A DNA stretch of 64,000 nucleotides from Komarekiella atlantica HA4396-MV6 (GCA_019359395.1 JAHHHK010000014.1:62001-126000), one strand, 5' to 3'. Numbered from the stretch's first letter, positions 8,847 through 18,269 are shown. The notes: generated from the letters alone by a model not told the origin. Translations and numbers: made by a program.

Positions 8847-9452
8847 GTGGTAATACTTTACATTGAAACTAATTTTTTGATGGGAATTGCTAAGGGGCAA
8901 GACACTCAAGCAGAATACTTATTGCAAAACACACCAACCTCAGTTCATCTAGTAATACCCAGTATTTGTTATGTAGAAGCTCTAACAACATTAGAGCAAG
9001 AAGAAAAACACAACCAAGATTTTCTCCGTAGGTTAGAAATTCAAATTAACGAAGCAGGAAGAGAGCAAAGTTCGCAAAACTCTAAAATATTGGTTTCCCG
9101 ATTAAAACAATCTCAAATTAGATTTAATAAACGAATCAATGAAATTGAACAACGCTTTTATGTAGCTTTTAACCAGCTTTCTATCAAAGCAGAAATGATT
9201 ACATTGAATAATGACATCATACATGAGAGCTTAAATAAAACTATTTTGGAAAAACACATTGTAGACAAGTTTATTTTAAAGTGCATAATTCACCATGCAC
9301 GCTTACATAGTGAAGAAATAAAGGTATTTACGAGTAGCAATTCTAAAGAATTTGGCAGACATGAAGTTATAGAGATTTTACGAGACACTGGTGTTCAGTA
9401 TTTCAATAAAACTCAAAACTTCCTCGGTTGGCTACAGTCTCAGTCAAACTAA
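8847..9452 (+). CDS. Hypothetical protein with PIN-like domain
   Basis: This 201-aa product starts with GTG. It begins VILYIETNFLMGIA, which matches the first strand of PIN nucleases (usually LDTNVLL) with Glu in place of the first Asp. Other acidic positions follow: YVEALTTLE, VDKFILKCIIHHA, and the C-terminal FTSSNSKEFG, like the final TSD/N motif. The middle is a long charged helical stretch not usual for small VapC toxins. It is coupled to the upstream nuclease-like gene (10-bp gap). A toxin or defence role is possible but not shown. Confidence 0.6.
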   Translation: MVILYIETNFLMGIAKGQDTQAEYLLQNTPTSVHLVIPSICYVEALTTLEQEEKHNQDFLRRLEIQINEAGREQSSQNSKILVSRLKQSQIRFNKRINEIEQRFYVAFNQLSIKAEMITLNNDIIHESLNKTILEKHIVDKFILKCIIHHARLHSEEIKVFTSSNSKEFGRHEVIEILRDTGVQYFNKTQNFLGWLQSQSN

Positions 9453-9476
9453 TTACACTATTCACGTATTGAAATT

Positions 9477-11264
9477 ATGAAATTTTTGCGGAAAACCTTT
9501 TTAGCAATTCACCGTTTTTGGTTGCCAATAATTCTGGCTATATCAACAGCACTCACAGTTACCGCCTGTAACCCAGCTAACTTTAAGAGCGCAGCCGCTC
9601 AAGTACCGCAATTGGTAAGTGGTATTCTCAGTGATCCTAAAACCTTTAACTACCCGCTCAGTCAAGAGTCTCCCAATGTTTTTCCTCTGACTTACGAGGG
9701 GTTAATCACCGAAAATTATGATACGGGTGAAGTTGAGCCAGCATTAGCAGAATCGTGGCAATTTTCTGATGATAAATTAAAGATTGTTTTTACCATGCGC
9801 GAGGGTTTGAAATGGTCTGATGGACAACCGCTTACAGTAGACGATGTAGTGTTTACTTACAATGACATTTACCTCAACGAAGCAATCCCCACAGATGTCA
9901 GAGATGTATTGAGAATTGGCGAAAGTCGGAAGCTGCCAATTGTGAGAAAAATCGATAATCGGCGAGTTGAGTTTACTGTCCCAGAACCCTTTGCTCCATT
10001 CCTGCGTAGTGCTACAGGATACCCGATTTTACCAGCCCATGCACTACGGGAATCGGTGAAAACAAAAGACGCTGAAGGTAAGCCAATATTTCTGTCAAAA
10101 TGGGGTGTTGATACTCCTCCCGACCAAATTATTGTTAACGGCCCCTACAAACTAGAGCGCTATGACACTAGTCAGCGTGTAGTATTCCGACGCAATCCTT
10201 ATTACTGGCGCAAAGGGCCTCAAGGAGAATCTCAACCTTATATTGAACGGGTAGTCTGGCAAATTGTAGAATCAACAGATACCTCTTTGTTACAATTTCG
10301 TTCTGGTGGATTAGATACTCAGGCGGTTTCACCAGATTACTTTTCTTTGCTAAAAACACAAGAAAAACAGGGTAATTTCAAAATTTATAATGGTGGCCCG
10401 GCAACTGGTACTACCTTTGTTTTGTTCAATTTGAATAAAGGTAAAAGGGATGGAAAACCGCTAGTCGATCCAGTAAAGTCGCGTTGGTTTAATACTGTAG
10501 AATTTCGGCAGGCAGTAGCCTACGCGATTGATCGTGAGACAATGATTAATAATACTTTTCGTGGCTTGGGCACTCCACAAAATTCACCGATTACCGTGCA
10601 AAGCCCCTATTACCTCTCGCCTAAAGAAGGGCTAAAAGTCTACAATTATAATCCAGAAAAAGCGAGAGAACTGCTACTAAAAGCAGGATTCAAATATAAC
10701 GACAGAAAGCAACTAGTAGATGCTCAGGGAAATCGTGTTCGTTTCTCGTTGCTTACCAATGCTGGGAACAAGATCCGCGAAGCAATTGGCTCGCAAATTA
10801 AACAAGACTTAAGTAAAATCGGTATTCAAGTTGATTTCACTCCTCTGGCATGGAATACTTATACAGACAAGCTTTCTAACTCTTTAGATTGGGAAGCTTC
10901 TATGCTAGGTCTGACTGGTGGTTTAGAGCCAAATGATGGAGCTAACGTTTGGTATCCTGAAGGGGGATTGCACATGTTTAATCAAAAACCTCAACCAGGA
11001 CAAAAGCCGATTCAAGGTTGGGAAGTGGCTCCTTGGGAAGCGCAAATTGGTAAGCTCTATATTCAAGCGGCAAGGGAATTAGACGAAGCAAAGCGCAAAG
11101 AAATTTATGCCGAAAGCCAACGGATTACTCAGGAAAATTTACCATTTATTTACCTAGTTAATCCTTTATCATTATCAGCGGTACGCAATCGTTTTGATGG
11201 GATCAGATTCTCCGCTCTTGGTGGCGCATTCTGGAACATTCATGAAATCAAAGTAACGGATTAG
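9477..11264 (+). CDS. ABC transporter substrate-binding lipoprotein, oligopeptide/nickel type
   Basis: This 595-aa protein belongs to the SBP_bac_5 family (OppA/DppA/NikA-like). An N-terminal hydrophobic helix ends in a lipobox (VTAC), so it should be a lipid-anchored periplasmic binding protein. Family motifs include YEGLI near the start, LAESWQFSDD, FTMREGLKWSDGQPLTVDDVVFTY and FRQAVAYAIDRETMINN. No permease or ATPase genes lie beside it, so its partners are elsewhere and the ligand (peptide, sugar or nickel) cannot be told. Confidence 0.9.
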   Translation: MKFLRKTFLAIHRFWLPIILAISTALTVTACNPANFKSAAAQVPQLVSGILSDPKTFNYPLSQESPNVFPLTYEGLITENYDTGEVEPALAESWQFSDDKLKIVFTMREGLKWSDGQPLTVDDVVFTYNDIYLNEAIPTDVRDVLRIGESRKLPIVRKIDNRRVEFTVPEPFAPFLRSATGYPILPAHALRESVKTKDAEGKPIFLSKWGVDTPPDQIIVNGPYKLERYDTSQRVVFRRNPYYWRKGPQGESQPYIERVVWQIVESTDTSLLQFRSGGLDTQAVSPDYFSLLKTQEKQGNFKIYNGGPATGTTFVLFNLNKGKRDGKPLVDPVKSRWFNTVEFRQAVAYAIDRETMINNTFRGLGTPQNSPITVQSPYYLSPKEGLKVYNYNPEKARELLLKAGFKYNDRKQLVDAQGNRVRFSLLTNAGNKIREAIGSQIKQDLSKIGIQVDFTPLAWNTYTDKLSNSLDWEASMLGLTGGLEPNDGANVWYPEGGLHMFNQKPQPGQKPIQGWEVAPWEAQIGKLYIQAARELDEAKRKEIYAESQRITQENLPFIYLVNPLSLSAVRNRFDGIRFSALGGAFWNIHEIKVTD

Positions 11265-11265
11265 T

Positions 11266-11310
11266 TAAGAATAGAGACGCGATTAATCGCGTCTGTACAA
11301 GAGTCAAAAT
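11266..11310. repeat. Dispersed palindromic repeat, copy 3
   Basis: GACGCGATTAATCGCGTC with TAGA on the left and TGTACAAGAGTCAAA on the right. It starts a few bases after the stop codon of the binding-protein gene. Confidence 0.85.
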
Positions 11311-11364
11311 TAATTACTTTGAATTTTTGACCTTGGACTTTATGTTGCAGCAAAGAAATAACAA

Positions 11365-12153
11365 ATGACAAATGACAAAACTTTGCGATCGCTCCTAGAA
11401 GCGGTTGCCAATGGTAAAGTTACCCCAGATATAGCATTAGATTCACTCAAAGACTTAGCCTATGAATCTGTGGGTGAGTTTGCCAAAATTGACCACCATC
11501 GCACCCTGAGAACTGGTTTCCCAGAGGTGATTTGGGGGCCAGGTAAAACGCCTGAGCAGATTGCTCAAATTATGGAGGTGATGCGCCTCCGCAACCCGGT
11601 GGTAATGGCAACCCGGATTGAACCAGGAGTTTATGCCGCACTGCAATCAAAAGTTAGCGGGTTGCAATACTATGAATCAGCGCGAATTTGTGCGATCGCT
11701 CCTCCTATCATCGAACCACAGTTCGGGGGTGAAATCGGCATTCTCTCTGCTGGTACTGCTGATTTACCCGTCGCTGAAGAAGCCGCTGTAACAGCCGAAC
11801 TTTCCGGTTTTTACGTCCAGCGTCTCTGGGATGTCGGCGTTGCTGGGATTCATCGTTTGCTAAGTAACCGCCACGTCATCGAGTCAGCATCAGTGTTGAT
11901 TGTTGTGGCGGGGATGGAGGGCGCTTTACCCAGCGTCGTCGCAGGTTTGGCGGATTGTCCTGTGATTGCCGTTCCCACCAGTATTGGTTATGGCGCAAGT
12001 TTTGGCGGACTAGCACCCCTATTGACAATGCTTAATTCTTGTGCTGCTGGAGTGGGTGTAGTAAATATTGATAACGGTTTTGGTGCAGCAGTTTTGGCGG
12101 GGCAAATTTTGCGGACAGCCGAGAAATTGCGGTTGGCATCGCCAGCATCTTAG
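11365..12153 (+). CDS. larB: Nickel pincer cofactor biosynthesis protein LarB
   Basis: This 262-aa protein is of the LarB/AIR-carboxylase-like family. LarB carboxylates and hydrolyses nicotinic acid adenine dinucleotide in synthesis of the nickel-pincer nucleotide cofactor. The N-terminal helix region ends in IDHHRTLRTGFPEVIWGPGKTPEQI, typical of LarB. The PurE-like core has ILSAGTADLPVAEEA and VVAGMEGALPSVVAGL, and PTSIGYGASFGGLAPLLTMLNSCA follows. The start codon lies in an AAATGACAAATGACAAA repeat. larC and larE are not in the window. Earlier annotations often name such proteins PurE homologues. Confidence 0.92.
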   Translation: MTNDKTLRSLLEAVANGKVTPDIALDSLKDLAYESVGEFAKIDHHRTLRTGFPEVIWGPGKTPEQIAQIMEVMRLRNPVVMATRIEPGVYAALQSKVSGLQYYESARICAIAPPIIEPQFGGEIGILSAGTADLPVAEEAAVTAELSGFYVQRLWDVGVAGIHRLLSNRHVIESASVLIVVAGMEGALPSVVAGLADCPVIAVPTSIGYGASFGGLAPLLTMLNSCAAGVGVVNIDNGFGAAVLAGQILRTAEKLRLASPAS

Positions 12154-12257
12154 GTTATGACAGTGACGTAATTACCGCCAACGCTACGGGCGATCGCGGG
12201 AGTTACCTATTACATCGGCTACTCATAACTAACAAATGCAGCCCATAATCACCAAAT

Positions 12258-12464
12258 ATGAGCCACTACAGCGATTTGATATCTCAGTTACTTTGGCATT
12301 TGCCAGTAAATTTAACGGTGCTAGCGCAAACAATTACTGACCCAGACCTGATGGGGCAAATCCAAAAATCTTGGAGCCATTTTATACAGACAGGCCAAGT
12401 GTGGGCATTATTGATTGGTTTGGTCATTGGTTATATGATTCGGAATCTCACTAGCTATGGTTAA
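12258..12464 (+). CDS. Small conserved membrane protein of unknown function
   Basis: This 68-aa protein has one clear C-terminal membrane helix (VWALLIGLVIGYMIRNLTSYG) and a weaker hydrophobic N-terminal part. I do not recognise a named family. Its length, position between larB and argH and sequence character fit the small single-helix proteins common in cyanobacteria, so I believe it is real. Confidence 0.6.
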   Translation: MSHYSDLISQLLWHLPVNLTVLAQTITDPDLMGQIQKSWSHFIQTGQVWALLIGLVIGYMIRNLTSYG

Positions 12465-12489
12465 ATCGATGGGGAGATAGGAGTCATTT

Positions 12490-12600
12490 GTCATTGGTCA
12501 AGAGTCAAGAGTAGAGACGCGATTAATCGCGTCTGTACAAGAGTCAAGGGTCAAAGATTATTATTTTTTATGCTCCCCTGCTCCCAATCTCCTCATCCTC
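12490..12600. repeat. Dispersed palindromic repeat, copy 4, plus C-rich repeat
   Basis: GACGCGATTAATCGCGTC is flanked by GGTCAAGAGTCAAGAGTAGA and TGTACAAGAGTCAAGGGTCA, nearly the same as copy 1. A pyrimidine-rich stretch (CTCCCCTGCTCCCAATCTCC and further TCCCC units) follows, the complement of the repeat forming the trmD tail. It runs up to the argH start, which therefore lacks a clear Shine-Dalgarno sequence. Confidence 0.8.
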
Positions 12601-12633
12601 CCCATCTCCCCGTCCCCTTCTCTTTTGAAGTCT

Positions 12634-14019
12634 ATGACCGAAAAACAAACTTGGAGCCAGCGGTTTGAATCATCGTTGCATCCGGCGATCGCTCTTTTTA
12701 ATGCCAGCATAAATTTCGATATTGAATTAATAGAATATGACTTGACTGGTTCTCAAGCTCATGCCAAAATGCTGGCTCACACGGGGATTATTTCCCCAGA
12801 AGAAGGAGAGCAACTAGTTGCTGGTTTAGAACAAATTCGCCAGGAATACCGCCAAGGAAAATTTCAACCAGGTGTCGATGCTGAAGATGTACATTTTGCG
12901 GTTGAACGACGACTAACGGAAATTGTCGGCGATGTAGGTAAAAAGCTGCATACGGCGCGATCGCGTAATGATCAAGTTGGCACAGACACTAGACTCTATC
13001 TCCGTGACCAAATTCAACAAATCAAAAGCCAATTACGAGAATTTCAAACCGTCTTACTAGATATAGCTGAACAGCACATTGAAACTCTAATTCCTGGATA
13101 TACTCACTTGCAACGTGCCCAACCGTTGAGTTTAGCGCATCATCTCTTGGCATACTTTCAAATGGCCCAACGCGATTGGGAACGTCTAGGAGATGTTTAC
13201 CGCCGCGTGAATATCTCACCTTTAGGATGCGGTGCTTTGGCGGGAACCACTTTCCCCATTGACCGACACTACACAGCCGAACTCTTGAATTTTGACAGCG
13301 TTTATGCTAACAGCTTGGATGGAGTGAGCGATCGCGATTTTGCGATCGAATTTTTGTGTGCTGCTAGCATAATCATGGTTCACCTCAGCCGTCTTGCCGA
13401 AGAAGTCATTCTTTGGTCAACTGAAGAATTCCGCTTTGTCACTCTCAAAGATAGCTGTGCCACAGGTTCCAGTATCATGCCCCAAAAGAAAAACCCCGAT
13501 GTACCAGAATTAGTACGGGGAAAAACGGGACGTGTATTCGGTCATCTCCAAGCCATGTTGGTAATTATGAAGGGGCTACCCCTGGCATACAACAAAGACC
13601 TGCAAGAAGATAAAGAAGGTTTGTTTGATAGCGTCAACACAGTCAAAGCCTGTCTAGAAGCAATGACAATTTTGCTGCGGGAAGGTTTGGAATTTCGTAC
13701 CCAGCGCTTAGCAGAAGCCGTGACGGAAGATTTTTCTAATGCTACTGATGTAGCAGATTATCTAGCAGCGCGAGGCGTTCCTTTTCGGGAAGCCTACAAC
13801 CTTGTGGGTAAAGTAGTAAAAACCAGTATTGCCGCAGGTAAACTTCTGAAAGATTTGAAATTGGAGGAGTGGCAAGAACTGCATCCAGCATTTACAGCAG
13901 ATATTTATGAAGCAATATCCCCCCGTCAAGTTGTTGCGGCGCGTAATAGTTACGGTGGTACTGGTTTTGCACAGGTAAGAAAAGCACTTCTAACCGCCCG
14001 CACTCAAATTTCTGAATAG
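12634..14019 (+). CDS. argH: Argininosuccinate lyase
   Basis: This 461-aa enzyme of the fumarase/aspartase superfamily splits argininosuccinate into arginine and fumarate, the last step of arginine synthesis. Arginine is also a substrate for cyanophycin made by the cphA product in this window. The signature [20 protein letters not shown] holds the catalytic serine loop; [13 protein letters not shown] and [11 protein letters not shown] are the other conserved regions. I use the ATG at 12634 ([11 protein letters not shown]); a TTG nine bases upstream is in frame. Length is normal. Confidence 0.97.
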   Translation: MTEKQTWSQRFESSLHPAIALFNASINFDIELIEYDLTGSQAHAKMLAHTGIISPEEGEQLVAGLEQIRQEYRQGKFQPGVDAEDVHFAVERRLTEIVGDVGKKLHTARSRNDQVGTDTRLYLRDQIQQIKSQLREFQTVLLDIAEQHIETLIPGYTHLQRAQPLSLAHHLLAYFQMAQRDWERLGDVYRRVNISPLGCGALAGTTFPIDRHYTAELLNFDSVYANSLDGVSDRDFAIEFLCAASIIMVHLSRLAEEVILWSTEEFRFVTLKDSCATGSSIMPQKKNPDVPELVRGKTGRVFGHLQAMLVIMKGLPLAYNKDLQEDKEGLFDSVNTVKACLEAMTILLREGLEFRTQRLAEAVTEDFSNATDVADYLAARGVPFREAYNLVGKVVKTSIAAGKLLKDLKLEEWQELHPAFTADIYEAISPRQVVAARNSYGGTGFAQVRKALLTARTQISE

Positions 14020-14072
14020 CAAGAGTAGGGAAGGAAAGCTTTTTCCCAATGCTTTATATGAATAAATTAAAG

Positions 14073-14112
14073 TTTGTAGTTAGCGCTTTAGGATTAAAGC
14101 ACTAATTACAAG
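14073..14112. repeat. Inverted repeat in the argH downstream region
   Basis: GTAGTTAGCGCTTTA and TAAAGCACTAATTAC form a stem of about 15 bp with a GGAT loop and two mismatches. It lies in the 271-bp gap between the convergent argH and isochorismatase-like genes; it is a dispersed-type hairpin and may end transcription. I see nothing else in this gap. Confidence 0.65.
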
Positions 14113-14290
14113 CTACTAACGGGACTTAAACATTTTTGGGGCATAAACAAGCCTAAAACCCATACAGGGCAAAGGAAATACACCAAAGGCTCAAAAATGC
14201 TTGAAACCCGGATATATCAAGAAACTAGGCAAATCGATGTTAAAGTCTCTTTGTATATACATTTGAGACTTTTTTCTGACTACTTTTTGT

Positions 14291-14929
14291 CTAAGTCCCA
14301 CTAATCAGCCTTTGACTAAATGTATCAATGTCTGTTACTAGACCAACTGACTGGAGGTTCTTCAATGATCGTGCTCGATTTTGCTCAGAGAAAGAGTAGC
14401 ACGCATCTTGAATCAAGACCGGGACGTAGCCTAGATCAGCCGCATGGCGAACTGTGGGTTCGATCCCAAACTCTAGCACTGCTCCGGCGATCGCAACTGC
14501 TTCAATGCGGGCATCACGTAAGGCTAAATCAAGATATGATCCAACAAACGCTGACATTGTGAGTTTGTCAAATGCCACTTCTGACGGCAGTGGTTTCAAT
14601 TCTGGGATGATCGCATGGGCTGAAGAATCAGGCAGAAAGTTCGGTTTTACTTGTACAACGTTAGTTACTCGTTGTAAAGCCATCGCGCCTTTGAGTTGCG
14701 AGACTCCAGCAACTTCAGTTGGTAATGTAGTGTGACGTGAGAAAAAAATCCGCATTTGATGAGATCGCGCCACTTCGATAACTGTCTTTACTTGCTGAAT
14801 GAATGCAGCACTATCGGGTAATTGTTGAGCGATCCCGACCTGCATATCATAAACCAGCAGTGCCATTTTTTGAGGATTACACACATCCTCTAAGATCATG
14901 GGAATATTAAGGCCGAAAGCGGTTTGCAT
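14291..14929 (-). CDS. Isochorismatase-like hydrolase
   Basis: This 212-aa protein has the isochorismatase/cysteine-hydrolase fold. Asp28 in LLVYDMQ and Lys in FDKLTMSAF are the first two catalytic positions. The third position, normally Cys in the GxxTxxCV motif, is Gly here (GAVLEFGIEPTVRHA). True isochorismatases also lack this Cys, while nicotinamidases and other amidases need it, so an amidase role is unlikely. It follows the NmrA-type reductase with a gap of 2 bp, so they form an operon. The substrate is not known. Confidence 0.8.
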   Translation of the reverse strand: MQTAFGLNIPMILEDVCNPQKMALLVYDMQVGIAQQLPDSAAFIQQVKTVIEVARSHQMRIFFSRHTTLPTEVAGVSQLKGAMALQRVTNVVQVKPNFLPDSSAHAIIPELKPLPSEVAFDKLTMSAFVGSYLDLALRDARIEAVAIAGAVLEFGIEPTVRHAADLGYVPVLIQDACYSFSEQNRARSLKNLQSVGLVTDIDTFSQRLISGT

Positions 14930-14931
14930 GA

Positions 14932-15813
14932 TTAACTCCTAGGAGTTGCAAAGAAATCTTGAGCACGTGTTTGAGCATAGTATTGAGCGAACTCTTCATA
15001 AGTAGTAGCAGGATAGCGGGTGAGAGTTGCGATCGCATCAGTTATAGCAGACCCCGCACCATGTTTCCAACAATCAAATAACTCTAACTCAGCGTCTAAA
15101 TACCATTCCGGTTCTCCATTGGCGAGTCGCGCAGCTTTAAGATCTGCGGGCGGAAGATCGACATACGCCACAGTTCGACCGAGTGCTTTTGCAAAAATGT
15201 CCGCGATTTTATTGAATGTAATTGCTTGAGATCCGGTCAAGATATAATTCTTGTTTTCATGTCCTGGTTCAGTTAGACAAACCCCCGCCACAGCAGCCAC
15301 ATCACGAGCATCAACATGAGAGATTTTAGTATCTCCAACGCAATTGTAAATTGAGCCACTTTGCGCGATCGTTTGAGCAAACCAGCGCATATTCTGCATC
15401 AACATATTTGGGCGGAGGTGCGTCCATGCTATTCCTGACTGCTCTAAATGTTCTTCAATTTGGCGATGCCATTTTTGAAATGTACTCGGCAATTCACCTG
15501 CTCCCATTACTGAAAGTTTTACAATTTGTTGTATGCCTGCTTGTTTGGCAGCATCAATGAACGTGCATTCTAGTTCTACTTGATTGGGAAAATTAGGCAA
15601 CACTAAGAATGCTTTTTCGATACCCTGCAAAGCTACGTTAAGAGTTTCAGGCTGTGATAAGTCACCAATTACAAGTTCTACCCCTTGCTGTGCTAGTTTA
15701 GTTGCCTTTTTCGGGTCGCGTACCAGTCCTCGAATTGAAGCTTTCCGTTCAAGGAGATACTGAACTACCTCACCGCCAATATTTCCGGTTGCGCCAGTTA
15801 CAAGAATTGTCAT
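14932..15813 (-). CDS. NmrA-like NAD(P)-binding protein / SDR oxidoreductase
   Basis: This 293-aa protein has the atypical short-chain dehydrogenase fold. The Rossmann loop VTGATGNIGGEVV is at residues 4-16, VRDP is at the NADP-selecting site, and the middle has LRPNMLMQNM, as in NmrA/QOR2-type quinone or sensor reductases. AAGGAGAAC precedes the ATG. It is the first gene of a two-gene unit with the isochorismatase-like gene 2 bp downstream. Whether it is an enzyme or a redox sensor is open. Confidence 0.85.
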   Translation of the reverse strand: MTILVTGATGNIGGEVVQYLLERKASIRGLVRDPKKATKLAQQGVELVIGDLSQPETLNVALQGIEKAFLVLPNFPNQVELECTFIDAAKQAGIQQIVKLSVMGAGELPSTFQKWHRQIEEHLEQSGIAWTHLRPNMLMQNMRWFAQTIAQSGSIYNCVGDTKISHVDARDVAAVAGVCLTEPGHENKNYILTGSQAITFNKIADIFAKALGRTVAYVDLPPADLKAARLANGEPEWYLDAELELFDCWKHGAGSAITDAIATLTRYPATTYEEFAQYYAQTRAQDFFATPRS

Positions 15814-16114
15814 CTAAAGTTCTCCTTGGCTAAAGAAATCTTTAAAATTTGAGATGTAGCCAATGTTAAAACAGCCGCATCATGCGTGGCATTATTATAT
15901 AAGTCTTGGTAGAAACCAAGATAGCTGTCAGTAGGCTTCTTAAAATAGCTGGTATCACTGTAAGCATTAAAAATCACGCCTCTACTGACGACTGAAGTCA
16001 CATAACTAATGATTCTTTATTCTTATCTAATCCTTAGTTACCAATAAATAAAGGCGCACAAATGTACGCCTTTATTACTAAAAGATTCAAAGAGCAAGGA
16101 TTATAATAGGCAAC
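15814..16114. other. Intergenic region, nothing clear
   Basis: About 300 bp upstream of the reductase operon and downstream of the small basic gene. A 63-codon frame overlaps the reductase start by 4 bp but has no recognisable sequence. The CGCACAAATGTACGCC/GGCG-like inverted repeat around 16047-16075 (AAGGCGTAC against GTACGCCTT) could end the small gene's transcript. Confidence 0.5.
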
Positions 16115-16279
16115 TTACTCAGTATCAGCTGCTGCTGCGCCTTCTTCTTCCTCACTCTTCGGTGGTCTTTGTTGGAACCTTCTCTGCATTCTTCCTGTCG
16201 TAGTCCGTTTACGAAACTTTCTGGCATACGCCTGGTTCCGTAGCGCCTTTTCTTTTTTCGGGTTACGGCGCTTGGCCAT
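16115..16279 (-). CDS. Small basic conserved cyanobacterial protein
   Basis: This 54-aa protein starts MAKRRNPKKEKALRNQAYAR, is strongly basic for 45 residues and ends with an acidic tail (SEEEEGAAAADTE). I recall similar short proteins from other cyanobacteria without a function. The charge pattern suggests binding to RNA or the ribosome, which is inference. GAGGTGAAC lies just before the ATG at 16279 and decides the start; a longer frame adds 12 hydrophobic residues. Confidence 0.75.
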   Translation of the reverse strand: MAKRRNPKKEKALRNQAYARKFRKRTTTGRMQRRFQQRPPKSEEEEGAAAADTE

Positions 16280-16869
16280 GTTCACCTCATTAATAAACAA
16301 CAAAAAAGGGAGCAACTAGGCATCACGTAGGCAATATCAGCTACCAATGTTATTGATATGCTTTTAACCTAGTTCAGCTAATAAACTTTTAACAGTATAC
16401 TAGACTACCGTGTTTTACTGGGCTATGTCAATACTACTTTAGAAATATGTAATTGGTAGCTAAATAGAAATACTTTTTGTTTGTTAGATTAAAATAGGTC
16501 AGCTATATGTAAATTAGTTAACTAGTTATTGCGGCTCTTAAAATAACTCGATATTTGATTAACATAAATTTTAATTAGGAAATAGTAGAGAGCTAAAATT
16601 AGCAATTAAGTCTTAAGAGTTAATACAAGCAATGAAACTATATAATTTAGATTTTTTATATTGATTTTCTGAATCAGTGTTATGTATATATATACACAGT
16701 AAAATTATTTAAGCCTGATGTTAGAATTAAGAATATTCTACGGAAAACCTTAGAATAAAATCCCAATCACAAACATTTTTGTATAAAACAAAACTCAACT
16801 AACATTTTATTAGTTGATTGTTATTGTAAGTGGTAGGGAATTATAAAGTACAACACAGAAATTTGAAGA
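16280..16869. other. AT-rich divergent intergenic region
   Basis: This 590-bp region lies between the small basic gene (minus) and the Nudix gene (plus). It is AT-rich with many TAAAAT- and TATAAT-like boxes and the alternating run TATGTATATATATACAC near 16681. No coding frame or repeat of the other families is evident. It probably holds both promoters. Confidence 0.6.
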
Positions 16870-17364
16870 TTGAACGTTCTTGCTTTTTTTGCGGCAGCTG
16901 TACAGTCCACACGTACCCTATGGCGTTATGGACAAACAGTACTGGGTATCATATTTCGGCATCCCATTACTGGCACTAGTATCATTCCGATTTTACCAGA
17001 TGGTCGCATTGTACTGATTCGGCGACGCGACGATGGTCGCTGGGCATTGCCGGGAGGTATGGTGGACTGGGGAGAAGATATTCCTAGTACAATTCGCCGG
17101 GAGTTAAAAGAGGAAACTGGGCTGGAATTGGCAGAAATTCGGCGTTTAGTTGGAGTTTACTCCGCGCCAGACCGTGATCCTAGAATCCATTCAATTTGTG
17201 TTGTGGTTGAGGCCGAGGTACATGGGACAATGGAGGTTCAGGATACTTTGGAAGTCATGGAAATCCAGGCTTTCCCTGTCAATTCCCTACCTCCAGGACA
17301 AATGTCTCACGACCACACACGGCAATTGCAAGACTATTTGAATGGGCTGACAACACTAGCATAA
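16870..17364 (+). CDS. Nudix hydrolase
   Basis: This 164-aa protein has a complete Nudix box (GGMVDWGEDIPSTIRRELKE, then ETGLEL), which binds the metal and cleaves nucleoside diphosphates linked to another group. A hydrophobic N-terminal stretch (NVLAFFAAAVQS) precedes the domain. A stop codon lies two codons upstream of the TTG at 16870, so that TTG is the first usable start; no clear ribosome site is seen. The substrate cannot be named. Confidence 0.88.
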   Translation: MNVLAFFAAAVQSTRTLWRYGQTVLGIIFRHPITGTSIIPILPDGRIVLIRRRDDGRWALPGGMVDWGEDIPSTIRRELKEETGLELAEIRRLVGVYSAPDRDPRIHSICVVVEAEVHGTMEVQDTLEVMEIQAFPVNSLPPGQMSHDHTRQLQDYLNGLTTLA

Positions 17365-17456
17365 AACTATTTTGTCATTGGTCATTCGTTCTATGTCAAT
17401 TCCTAATGACTAATGACTATTTACTAGTATTCTAAAAGTTAACTACTAAATTAAAT

Positions 17457-18269
17457 ATGGATACGCTATTCCGTAACTCCCGGAGAAAGCTTTCGCAAGG
17501 GCTACTATTCTGGCGTGAAGTTGGTGAAGGAACTCCTGTCATTTTTTTACATGGTGCTTGGAATGATAGCAGTCAATGGATATCTGTAATGAAATCGCTC
17601 TCGCAAGATTTCCATTGCTTCTCACCTGATTTACTAGGGTTTGGTGAATCAGAGAATCCTAATATTCATCACTCAATTGATTTACAAGTAGAATGTCTAT
17701 CTGAGTTTCTGCAAGCTGTGAAACTAGAAAAGGTATATTTAGTAGGACATTCTCTTGGGGGTTGGGTTGCTGCTAGCTATACTCTAAAGTATCCAGAGAA
17801 AGTAGATGGTGTGGTACTGTTAGCACCAGAAGGTGTAGAGATACAAGGACAAGAAGAGTATTGTCGGAAAATGCGGCAGTTACTAAACTATCCACCATTA
17901 TTAGTTAAACTGTTGCGATCGCTAAGTCCTTTAACTAAAATCCTGGGTTGGTATGAGAAAATTGCCCAAGATTTGCAGCTGCGTCAGGAGTTATCACCAT
18001 ATCCCATAGCTTGCCAATTACTTTTCAAAAGAAAGCAAGCAGAAATTGAAGCGGAATTACTGCAAAAGCGACTTTATATGATAGAAGTCCCAGTTTTAAT
18101 TTTACAAGGTAGTCAAGATACACCAGATGCTCTAGCCAAAAGTCGGGTTTATGCTCAACTAACTCCGAAAGTTGAGTTGAAAATGATTGCCCATGCAGCA
18201 AATGATTTACCAGAATCTAGTGCTGAAATTGTGGCGGTCGATATTCGGGAGTTTATTAAAGGGAATTAA
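17457..18269 (+). CDS. Alpha/beta hydrolase
   Basis: This 270-aa protein has the alpha/beta hydrolase fold. The oxyanion region is HGAWNDSSQW, the nucleophile elbow is GHSLGG, a late Asp lies in LQGSQDTPDAL and a His in IAHAANDLPESS. Similar proteins act as esterases, lipases or C-C hydrolases; the substrate is unknown. The gap to the Nudix gene holds TCATTGGTCATTCG/TAATGACTAATGAC repeats. Confidence 0.87.
   Translation: MDTLFRNSRRKLSQGLLFWREVGEGTPVIFLHGAWNDSSQWISVMKSLSQDFHCFSPDLLGFGESENPNIHHSIDLQVECLSEFLQAVKLEKVYLVGHSLGGWVAASYTLKYPEKVDGVVLLAPEGVEIQGQEEYCRKMRQLLNYPPLLVKLLRSLSPLTKILGWYEKIAQDLQLRQELSPYPIACQLLFKRKQAEIEAELLQKRLYMIEVPVLILQGSQDTPDALAKSRVYAQLTPKVELKMIAHAANDLPESSAEIVAVDIREFIKGN

Noticed and set aside
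11365-12153. PurE (AIR carboxylase)
   Set aside because: The PurE-like core is present, but the long N-terminal part with IDHHRTLRTGFPEVIWG is typical of LarB.
15810-16001. 63-codon frame ending at the reductase start
   Set aside because: The AAGGAGAAC it covers is the ribosome site of the reductase; the sequence has no recognisable features.
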